Positions 20,001 to 32,000 of a stretch of DNA of 64,000 nt are shown one piece after another. The notes beneath the pieces were generated by a model. The model had not been told where the DNA came from. It made no database searches and worked only from the letters and a program-made list of their open reading frames with translations. Positions within the stretch are counted from its first letter, which is position 1; each line of letters starts with the position of its first letter. The position numbers and the translations under genes are program-made. The DNA is from Patiria miniata (Eukaryota > Echinodermata > Asteroidea > Valvatida > Asterinidae), in contig NW_024037067.1 in the NCBI RefSeq assembly GCF_015706575.1, positions 4,402,884 through 4,466,883 of the forward strand, read 5' to 3'.

Positions 20001-23000
20001 CCCAGGTGGATTTTTAAAAATTTTTCAACCCCGCATTCAACACTTCATCGTTTCACACTTGTTTCACGCAAACTGAGCTTATTTCGCTTGGTTACTATTG
20101 TTTTGAACCCTGGCGAGAGTTTCAACCCGGGTTGAAATCTCAACCCTGGTCTGGAGCAGGGTTGAGACCTTTCAACCCAGGGTAAAATCAATCTCAAGGT
20201 TGACGCAGGGTTGAAGAGGTTCAAGTGTGAAACGCTGCATGTTATTCTGTCTGTGAAGTTTGCAAGTGAATCCTGGCTAGTAGGCTTAATCTACCGTCCG
20301 CCGTCGTCAACTGCTTCTTACTGGCCGAAGCTCAGAGATGTTCTTCAACATGTAAATATGGACGATTTTGACGGATGCCTCGTTTTGGGCGACTTCAATG
20401 TTGATTTTAAGTCATCTGAAAGATCGAGTCCCCATCGCACTAGACTGTTGGAGATTTCGTCCGACTTCTCTCTTGAACAACTTGTCACCTCTGTTACACA
20501 TCCTACTCATCCTGACAATTTATCTGTTGGATCCACTATAGACTTGGTATTCTCCAATCGCCCTGACCGCTTTGCTTCCATCTCTACCGGCCCGAGTCTC
20601 ATCACATCTGACCACCTGGCTGTACACATTGTGTTTCGCTCCAATAAACCTCCACCTAGACCAGCTCTTCTGCGTTCTTTTTTACAGTTTCACCGTGGGG
20701 ATTTTGGGCACCTTGGTACACTAATCCACCTCATACCCTGGTCTGCATTCTTGGACCCATCTGATCTCAACTCATCATGTGAAACTTTTATGGATCTTCT
20801 TGACGCCGCAGTACGGGACTCAATTCCTTCCACAACAAGGCGTAAGACAAGATTTACACCTTGGATCACCACGGAACTAAAAAAACTCATCAACAAAAAG
20901 CATAAGCTATTTAGATTTGCTCGTAGATCTGGTTTGTTAAGGGACTGGCAATTGTACAAAATCACTCGTAATATGGTTAAGAGTCAAACTCAGAAAGCTT
21001 ATTGGAAATATATAAATGACATGTTTTCCTCACTTGATAACAGGCGAAGGTTTTGGTCTTTTGTCCGTAGTCGTAAACAATCCCCACCACCTCCTGTATT
21101 CACTCATAACAATGTTAAATTATCTCAACCTGGTGTTATTTCATCCGCTTTCAATGCATACTTTTCCTCTGTGTTTAACCCTGATGGTATGGTTCCCAAT
21201 GACCCATCTCCTTGTTCACTACCATTACCTGGTCTTTCAGAACTGTATGTGTCTGTAGGTAAGATTAATTCTATTATACGTAATCTACCCACCAACAAAT
21301 CTCCTGGCCCTGATGGCATTATTCCTGGTATATTAAAGAAGATTTCTTGTCAAGTATCCATCCCTCTGTGCTTGCTGTTCAACACCTCTCTAAGCTCAGG
21401 AAAATTACCCGATGCTTGGCGATGTGCAAACATTACCCCCGTTTTCAAAAAGGGTGATAAATCCATTCTGTCGAACTACAGACCTGTTGCACTGACATCC
21501 GTTCTGTGTAAAATTCTAGAGCGTGTTGTTGCGGCTGCTATAACAGATCACGTTGGTATGTTTGGGTTGTTGAACAGCAATCAACACGGCTTCACAAAAC
21601 GCCGAAGCTGTGTTACCCAACTCGTCAATGTTATGCATCAATGGGCACTGACTCTTGATGTTCCACGCCCTCCCCGAATTGACGCTGTCTTCCTAGACAT
21701 GTCAAAGGCATTTGACAGGATGCCACACCATATCCTGCTTAGTAAACTTTCATCGGTTTACAACATCCAGGGTGTGGTCTGGCGTTGGGTCAGATCATTT
21801 TTGACTGGCAGGAAGCAACGTGTTCTTTTCCAGGGTAGTGTTTCCTCATGGGTCAGTGTTTCGTCTGGTGTTCCTCAAGGTAGCGTTCTTGGACCCACCT
21901 TATTCAACCTGTTTGTCAATAGCATTCCCGACTGTGTCTCCTCTAGCTGTGTTCTGTTCGCTGACGATGCTTTGCTCTTCCGAGTCATCCGGTCGGTTGA
22001 GGATGAGTTCCAGCTGCAGAACGACTTAAATAATATGCAAGACTGGTGTTTAAATCATGACATGCTCTTCAATACAACCAAAACTAAGGTTATGCACGTC
22101 ACCAGAAGCAAAAATATCCATCCTCCAGTTTACACACTTGGTGATGCTGCCCTGTCCACAGTTACCTCTATTCAATATTTAGGTGTCACTATTAGCTCCA
22201 ATCTTCAATGGAATTCCCATATTGACTCACTTGTCTCACGTGCAAATCGCCTCCTGGGTTTCATCCGTACTATTGCTGGCGGAGCATCAACTCAAGCCAT
22301 ATTCTGCCTTTACAAATCTCTGATCCTGCCTATCCTGGAATATGGCATTCCAGCGTGGGGTACTCACACTCTCTCTCAACAGCAAAAGATTGAGCGCGTA
22401 CAACGCACTGCCACCCGCATTGCTTTGAAACAAAGGCGCGGTGAAATGTCATATGAGGATAGGTTGGGTCAGTTAAACTGGTCTTCTCTTTCATCTAGAA
22501 GAGATTATTTACTTTGCTCTTTTGCTTTCAAATGCTTATCTGGTGTTTGCAGGTGCGAGTCGATCAACGACAATGTTTTCATAAATGCACGTCATCCAGA
22601 ATCCCTTACCTTCCGTCATCTGCCTTCTCGTACACAAGCTTTATATCATTCTCCTACTCGTTATCTTCCCAGACTTTGGAACCAATTTCCACCCCATATT
22701 AGGGATTCTGCAGTACTGGACACTCTACCTGTTTTCCTTAGGAATCTTCGGCAATTACTTTTCTCAGACAACTGATTTCATTATCCTCATTAGTGTTTTC
22801 ATATACATGTACTTGCTGCATTTAATTGGTGGGGACTTTCACATGACTTTCACATGATTTGGGTTTCGTTGCATTAGTCTTCTTGCTTGCGTGTAATTTG
22901 TAACAGGGGCCAGTTTTTTTTTTTGCTGTTTAATATTTTCATTATTTTCTTGTACCTTGTTTTGTTCTTGTCTGCGTTTGTCTGCTTAATATGTGCGGGG

Positions 23001-26000
23001 TTACATACCTGTGGGTAATAGTAATTAAATTTACTTTTGTGACCCCTGACCCACATATCGTCTTTTTATATATTGTCTTCGGATGTTTTCATTTCATTTC
23101 ATATTATGCGTTGTTTTGTGGCCCCTACACTTACACTTACACTTATACAGTGTCATCTTTTGTGTTTATTTTGTTTTATTTTGTATTTCGTAGCTTTCAT
23201 ACATTTTTGTTTAGTTTTTGTGCTTCATACCGTGTTTGTTAATTGTGTATTGTTTTGGTCGAATAAATAATAATAATAATAATAATAATAATGTTGTCAA
23301 CCCTGCGTCAACCCTGCTACAACCCCGAGATTTGTCTAGTGTGGAAGGCCTGTGCATGGTTACCCTTGCACAATGGCAACTTTCTACTAGCTTAGTGTAT
23401 GTATGTATGTATGTATGCGAGTACACATGTACATGTACATGTACACAGGTGTACGCGATATACACGAACCTGCCTGGGCTAGGAGACAATGAGTGAGGCA
23501 CTGATAATGTCAAGGTATGCCCGTAGCAACAGTGACCAACATTTTTTTTCTTTCATCTCGCTTTTGCTTTCCCGTCTCCCCTTTGTGGATCGTGGGCGTA
23601 AGAACAATCACCGCCAACTAGGACTGACCGTAGCAGAAGCAGCAATTTGTTTTTAAATGTCAGCTTGAATTGTTGTTTTGAGCAGGCCAAATGAGAGCCA
23701 TATTATTATACACATGTGCCATACCTGTACATGTGTAAACAGAGAGTGAATTTACGGTCGAATATTGGTCATTTTTGTACTGGTCATTTACCATCTGTTT
23801 CAAATATGTTTAGAATATATATATTTTTTGCCTGAGTAATTTTGCCCACTGTAAATTATAGCCTATACATATAAAACAAATATGAAAAAAATAAATTTCT
23901 TTGTGTATTTTCAATATTTGTTTTCTCTATCGGTGATCTTTGCTTTTAATTAATTCTGACAGAATTAGTCCTCAGAATTAGTGATCAGATTTCTCTTTGA
24001 AGCACCGTACATGTACATGAACACCGGTACATGTACATGTCTGCATACAGTGACTTATGCTGCTGAGCCTAGTGGCAATTTTAAATTTTCATCTTTTTTT
24101 TATTATTACACTGAATTGCTCAAATGAAACATTGATCGTTCCCTGAGCACTTACCGTGCATGCATTGATGAAACAAAAACAGATGTGTTCCGTCACTTCT
24201 TGAAGTGCATTTTCAAGTTGGTGAATGAAATTGACACTTGCATGTGACAATGCAAAAAGTTGTTTGCGTGATTGTCAGGAAATTTTTCGTGTCCGATTTC
24301 AACCTCGTTATGATTCTTCATTGCACTTTACTATTTACATGATTTACATGTACTTGAAATAGCTCATATGTGGCAGGTGATGTAATGTAGATGGGCTCTT
24401 TTCATTCTTTGATGCCCAAAAAGTCTCATTTGGCAATAGTGATTCAGATTTGGTTATACTAGACCAAGACCAGTGCCACATTAAAACATTCCTATTAGTT
24501 TGAGTTTAAATAAATTGTACAGTTGAAAAGATTAACCCTAATCCTCTTGAACCCCCTCCAAAAACCTCTTGGCAGTTTTTGGAGGATTGTGGATGAATGG
24601 TGTTTGAGAAACATGAGGATTTTAGAGGATTGAGGGTGAATGGTGTTTAAGCACATGAGGATTTTGCATTTTTAAAGGCAGGACTGTCGGATGATTTTGA
24701 AGGATTGAGGCACTGGGTATCCTTCATTTGAACACAACATTGTAGAGGATTTTGGAGGATTGAGGATGGTTTCTAGTAAAAAGGGCCTAGGGAGTTAGGG
24801 TTAATTTTTTTTTCATCATTCTCAATTGAAAATCAAACATTGCTGTGATAGTGTAAGAATGAACATCTTATTTAGTGAACATGGTGAAGTGAGACTTCCA
24901 ATGGAGCATATAAATAATTATTTTTCAGATAAAAAAGAAGGGAAAAATGTCAAGTTCAGCCATTAAAAGCAGTAGACCGTTGATTTAACCCTAACCTTCC
25001 CAAATTCTCCATAATCCTTTTTGCAAATGGAGGTCTTGGGCCGGACCTTGTGTTGTTTATGCTCAGCTGTGCATTCAATTTTTGCCTAGATTATACTTGA
25101 AATCCTCCGCACTGCTCCAGGATGTCACTGGCTCTGCCTCAACATATTGACAGTGATTGCTGGAGGATTTTGCAGGATTGAGGCAGTGGTCGCCCCTCCA
25201 AGGACCATTGCAGGATTTTGGAGGATTGAGGCTGTATGCTATTTTTACATGGAGGCAGTTGGAGGAGTTTGCAGGATTGAGGTTGCATCCTAGCAAAAAT
25301 GCCTCTAGGGAGTTAGGGTTAAATATTGGGGTAAATTCAGTGACGCAAGTACGGTACGTGTCAGTTTTAGTGTTTTTCAAGCTTCATGAACTGCTACGGT
25401 GTACATGTTTCACTTTATGTTCATATTACTACCAGTATATTACTCATTTCCTTCATCCCTCAAAAACAAAACAAACTCAAAGGTACATGTGTTGACCTCA
25501 CACTTGGCAATAAAAAGCTGTTATTTTTTGCAGTTCAGTGTTGATGGTAGTCGGTGCGGCCTTGTCAAGGTGTGAATTTCCATTATGATGCGGGTTGCAT
25601 TGTGTTCATTGCCGCTTCCGCTGGTCTACCGTAAAACAACTACATGTAATTAAATGGACAGATGATTCAGTCTGCAAAATATGGAAGCTGCAAATACGCA
25701 ATGAACACAAACAACACAATGAACAATGTATGATACAATGGAATACACACGTGTACTTACATTGTATACCGGTACATTAATACAGAAAGTAGGCCTACTG
25801 TACATGTAAAAAAAAAATTTTAAAACACGTAAAAAACAACAACCTACAGGTTTATGTTTAGTAATTTACATGCATAAAATATTACTTTGGCCTTCACCAA
25901 CATACATGAACAGTGTATTGTCCATGTACAAAGTGAAGGCAAAACATTGAAATTTGCATCCCCTATGCAGATGTCCTTTAATTAAACATAAAAGTCAATT

Positions 26001-29000
26001 TGAAGAGTGAAGCTTGCTGCATCCAACAGGATCCAAAAACACTGCTCAGAGCAATAAATTCCAACAAGAATTGTTTCAGTTGGTACTTGTGAGATCCAGT
26101 AATGTTAGGGTTAATTTGACATTAGGTACATGTAGCTTCTCCCAAAAGTTCCAGCATGATTAAACAACTTGCAAGTGTAGAAGCTCTTGCCGCGGCGCCT
26201 TTGCCAGCCCCGAGCACCAGGGGCGGGACATAGTACCAATTAGGGGGCCCCACTACTATAAAAAATACATGGAATACCATATGGCTTTTGCCATGGGGGG
26301 GGGGGGGGGGGGGGCGGCAATTGTTTGCCGGGGGGGGGGGGGGGGGGGTCAGCCCCACCGGGCCCCACCAGGCCACCCCTTGGCAATGGGCCTGCCTTGC
26401 CGTGTTGCAAGAAGTCTTGCATGAAATCGATCAAAATGATCCCTGTCATGACAAATGCAATTGGTCAATTTTCGGGACAGACCGACCGACCGACAAGTGA
26501 CATGTAGAAGCTCCTACCAGAGCTTAAAAAAGAACTGCTCATGAACTTCATTTCAAAGAATGCCCTTTCTTGTTTTTCTCTTGGCAGGATGAGACTGGTG
26601 CCTATTTGATCGACCGTGACCCGATGTACTTTGGGCCTGTTCTAAACTACCTGAGACACGGCAAACTAGTGTTAAATAAAGACCTGTCTGAAGAAGGTAA
26701 GATAACACATTTCCCCTGTTGCCCCATTGACTTGTTTTATTGAAGAAACAAAACTGTTGATAAATTGTCGATGTACTGCATCAAGAAATACTTGGCCGTT
26801 TATAAATTCTGAATAATATTTGAACTACAGGTATTTCCAGAGACATTTTCAAATTATTAAAGCCACATACGAATAGCTGGAAAAGTTATGTTATGTTGGT
26901 CTATTTTTTTCCCCTTGCTACCTGTCTTAAAAAAAAAGTTACTCCCGCTTGTTCGTGGTGTTTAAGTTGTCAAGTGACCCATGTAAGATTTCTCAATATA
27001 GCAAAATTAAATTTGATTTTATACAAATTTAACAATTGTCTGCTCAAAGTTATTTTTTTCAGTGCATCCTGACATGTAAGGATTTCTTGCTTCGCAATAG
27101 TTTGGGGTGTTGTTTACAATTTTAATCTTAATTTAATAATCCCCTACATATATACTGGTATAAAGCCTTTTGATAGATGATTAATAAACAATGAATGATA
27201 ATGATAATAATTGTATTCATTGTTAACAGGTGTTTTAGAAGAAGCTGAATTCTACAATATCACGTCGTTAATAAAGACCGTCAAAGAGAGAATAAGAGAT
27301 AGAGATACACGCACAGCACAGGTACACAAACTTCCTCAACAATTCAAAACCTTTTTCAAAATTCACCTTTGTGCTCATTTTACTCCATTTTCCTGTCTTC
27401 GTATTCCATCTCTAAGCGAGCTTAACGACCGTTTATGGTTTTGATGCTCATGGAAATTCTATATTCATGAACAAAAAATGTTACTTGTACTTTGTTAGAA
27501 CATTGTTACAGGTACTAATGAAGCATCTGAACCTGCCAACATTTTCCGTATTTTTCGCTGTGGTCAATTCACTATTTTGTTATTTTGGTCTTTTTTGGCA
27601 TAAATTCTATTTCACTGTATGTATAAATTTTCAGTCAGTTGATTCCGATGTCCTTTTTTTATCTACACAGGGTTCCTTAAAGCATGTGTATAGAGTATTA
27701 CAATGTCAAGAAGAGGAAATCACGCAGATGGTATCCACACTGTCCGATGGTTGGAGGTTTGAGCAGGTAAGAGTACAGCCGCCATCTCAAAATGGTTCCT
27801 TTATCTCCTTGAAGTACATGTATTCTGGGGAATTTTCTAACTTGCATTCATGAACCTAAATTGCACAAGCCAGCAAGAAAGGACACTCACGAAGAAGCTG
27901 TGCTGTCTGAATTTTCCTTGGAACTGTATTAAAAAACTGCCAATTTGGAAGAAAACTGAATATGAAATCCACACAACACTTTGGTCCAATAGTGGTGTCG
28001 AACCCTGACAGGGAACATTGTGTCTGTGTTCTTGGGCAAGACACTTTACTGCAATTGCATCTCTCCACACAGGAGTGTAAATGGGTGCATTGTACCTGAG
28101 AGGTAGAGACCAGATTGCGCTGACCTCGAGCTGCTGCAGGAAAATGGTCTCATGACCAGAAAAAAAAATGAATGCGAAGTCCACACAACAAGTGATCCAA
28201 TACTCTGGTCGAACCCTGATGGGGAACATGGTGCTTGTGTTCTTGGGCAAGACACTTTACTACAATTGCATCTCTCCACACAGGAGTGTAAATGGGTGCA
28301 TTGTACCTGAGAGGTAGAGACCAGATTGCGCTGACCGCAAGCTGCTGCAGAAAAATTGTCTCTCAGCCAGAAAAAAAAATGAATGCGAAGTCCACACAAC
28401 AAGTGATCCAATACTCTGGTCGAACCCTGATGGGGAACATGATGCCTGTGTTCTTAGGCAAGACACTTTACAACTACATCTCTAGACCCAGGAGTGTAAA
28501 AGGGTACATTGAACTTGAGAGGGTAGAGACCTGATTGCGCTGACCTCGAGCTGCTGCAGAGAAATGGTCTCATGGCCTGATGAACAGGGGTACTAATTTA
28601 TGCTAGTTTCCTGTGGCAAATGCACCAGTTTATTATCATAAACTTTCTTTTGAGAAAATGGAAAAATGCCAATGCTAACTACGACGGTAACTCGCTGAAA
28701 GGAAACCAGAGGTGAATCACTGCGGATGTATCATTCACTACTAAGATGTTCCTGACAGGCACAAGTACATGGATATGTCTACAGCCAATTTGAAGAATGA
28801 CTTATACAGCACATACATGTAACACATACATGTACATGAAGCAGCTGCATTATGTTACTGCCATGTACATGTACATTATAATTGAATACACATTGTGAAG
28901 CATATCATATTTTGACCTCGAGTGGGTGAAAAGTGTTTTGTCTACACCCTTATACTAACTTATACTCTACACTACACAGGTTTCTTGTGAAAACCGAAGG

Positions 29001-32000
29001 CTTGGTTTTGTTCCAGTGTGGCTATTCCGAAAACAAAATTACCTTTCATCAAAGGCAGCAATTGTTTTCGTGGCCAGACCGTAGATTGCGGGAAGAGTGC
29101 CAAATTAATGAACACAACGGCTGAGAAATTGCATTATTTACAGTTGACGTTCTGTGCATCCATAGTTGCTTCAGTTGATACTCATTTAATTGTGTGTACA
29201 CGTATGCAATTGTAACTTCACTCCTACGGTGGTGAGCACTGGAGGTATTTTTAGATTGTAAAGGGTGTCCCGCCCAGTCCCCCTGAGTCCTTGTTTCAGA
29301 CTTGAGGTGTTACCCCTTGACTACTTGGTCATCGCAAACGTGGGAGGAGGGGCTTTGGGAAAAGAGGGAGAAGCACGTGCCTACGGTAAATGTCGTTGTA
29401 AATTTCCCCTTGGGCATGTACATGTACACGTAAGTGTACGTGTATGTACATGTATATACACATCTTGCCTACATGTACAGGGTGTCGAAAAAAACACGTA
29501 GCAGTCAAACATCATTGTTTCTTAGGACACTACATTGTTTTTTTTTCTTTGGGTACAAAAAATACCATGAGATGAGTGTTTCTTTACCCAATGGCAGTAT
29601 TTTTGTTCTGTGTGATTTGGACCTTTTGTTTGAAAAGTACGGCGAAGTTCGTAAAGACAGTAAAAATCTGTTTGGGCCACTTGCTTCACCTTTTTGGTAT
29701 GTGAATACCTTTCATTTACATACATACCGGTAGAAACCAAGTGGCCCACCGTGGAATTCAAGTCATTTTATTCAAGTAGCTGTATCTCTGGACTGGGGTG
29801 TCCAAATGAGACGGGATAAAGACCATTGTGTAGAGTATTTACTATATTTAAACCTTCAGACTCTATAGATAAATGTTGCAAAAAAATTGCTTGTACTTAT
29901 TACATGTATTAATGTTTATGGGTTGACTGCTACATATTTTTGGAGACACCCTGTGCATGTACATGTATGTTTATATGTACATGTACATGTACATGTAAAT
30001 GGTACAATAGTGTACAAATACGTAGAATGTGCAGCCATAAACAATTACATGAACATGTACATCGCGTGTTCATGAAAGTCAGGCTGAAAAAAAATGCTCA
30101 ATTGAATCTGTCACTACGCTCCCCTCAACCAAATGCACGTGGATGTGATAACAAACACAGTATCGAAAGCACGATGAAGAACCTGGATTTCCTTATCCAA
30201 AAACAAGTACAAACAACAGTTGGATTCATCGCACTTTCACTCTGCACTTTCACATGTTATATCAGTCAAGTCCAGCACTCCACATTTCCTGCCTGGCCCA
30301 TTCTGTCAAACAGGAAGCCTTTCCATTACATGAATTAATACATCAAACTCTACCATTACATACATGTAAATTACTGTACATGTACTTCCGATAAATTTTC
30401 ATAAAATTTTTTTCTTGCATAGGAACCTCCCTGAGCATTTAGCTGCATAGACCCTACATATACCTGAATCCTCAACATTCCACCATTGTGCAAGGAAATA
30501 AATGCACCTAAGTTTACTTTAACTTTTGGAAGGGGGCATCAAACCCAATTGAATCCTAACCTTCCCAAATCATCCTAAAGTGTAAGTGTACATGTACATG
30601 TACATGTAGGATTTCAAAGGATTGGGGCTACATTGGTGGCAAAAAATGTTAAGCTGATTTTGGAGAATGTGTCGAGGTCTTACAATGTTTTAGGCCGAAC
30701 CTTGTGTTGTTTATGCTGAGTCGTGTATAGATTTAGGCCCAGATTATATATTTGTACTTGAAATCCTCCACTTTGCTCCAGGATGTCACTGGCTCTGCCT
30801 CAACATATTGTCAGTGATTGCTGGAGGATTCTGCGAGATTGAGGCAGTGGTCACCCCTGAAATATGTCCAAGGAGCACATTCAAGACATAAAGGGTGATT
30901 TTAGAGGATTGAGCTGTATGCAATTTGTGCACGGAGGCATCAAAATGCCCAGGGAGTTAGGGTTAAAGGAATAGTGGCTCGGTCCTACCTTCCTTTGCAG
31001 CAAAAATCCTTCCAAACCTCCAGGTGGAATGTGCACAATTGGGGGACCAGGTTTTGCTGTGTTTCTGTGGATGCTTGTATCTCAAGTATCTAAAGTTTTC
31101 CGGAAAAGCAAATAATAAAACTTATACATTTTGTCATAAAAGCACACACTTGTGTTTTGGTTTTGTTACAAACTTCATACATGTACATTAATTTCTATTT
31201 GTATCGTTAATGTTTTTGTTTGTTTGTTTGTTTTTTAGCTGATAAACATTGGCTCATCTTATAACTATGGCAACGAGGACCAATGCGAGTTCCTGTGTGT
31301 GGTATCCAAGGAACTAAACAACACCGACGCAGTCAATATGGCCGAACCCACGGACAAGGCAAAGGTTGGTGATTGCTTTTTTACCAATTTTTTTTTTTTT
31401 TTTCAGGAAATGGCAGCTACATCCCCTACTTTGGTTTCATCTTTTGCTTTCAGAATCGTTTGAAGCCATAAATATCCAAAACAATTGAAATACTTCCCCC
31501 TGTGTCCTTGTAGCTGATGTGCTTTCCTGAAGCTAAAAAAAGTGGAACCAAATTGAGCAGAAGTCCCTCAATTCAGGGTCCTAAAATGCTAATGCAGTTG
31601 GTTTTTTTTAATGAGTTTTGTAACTCACTAGGGCAAGTTCAATTCAGGACAAAGTCAACTAGTGGTTGATTTGTGATGTACATGTTACTTACATCTGGGC
31701 ACTAACACATGTACAGCGTGTGAACCTCTCCAGTCAAAGGATAAGTGTCATCACAAAAGTTCTTGGTCCTGACTCCATTCTGTGCATTATAAGGCTGGGA
31801 GGAAGAGCAGTTTTTTTTCCAACTGATGTGGCCACCCTGTGCAATATATCAGAAAAAAAATAATGAAGATGCTTGCAGCTTTTGTAAGCAGCGATGCAAC
31901 CGACTTTGGTATGCTGGTCCCAATCAGTCAGCTAGACTAGTCCAACTTTTGTCGACTAGTGTGGAATCCAGCAAAGAAATTCGAACTAATGCTCACTTGA

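Noticed and set aside
24532..25322. Interstitial telomere sequence from CCCTAA/TTAGGG words
   Set aside because: The words are the ends of TTAA-bordered transposons and are not tandem telomere repeats.
26122..26507. Proline- or glycine-rich proteins around the G tracts
   Set aside because: Homopolymer artefacts.
27837..28466. Minus-strand open frames of 68-137 codons with repeated content
   Set aside because: They repeat with the 211-bp SINE period and are antisense to a repeat.
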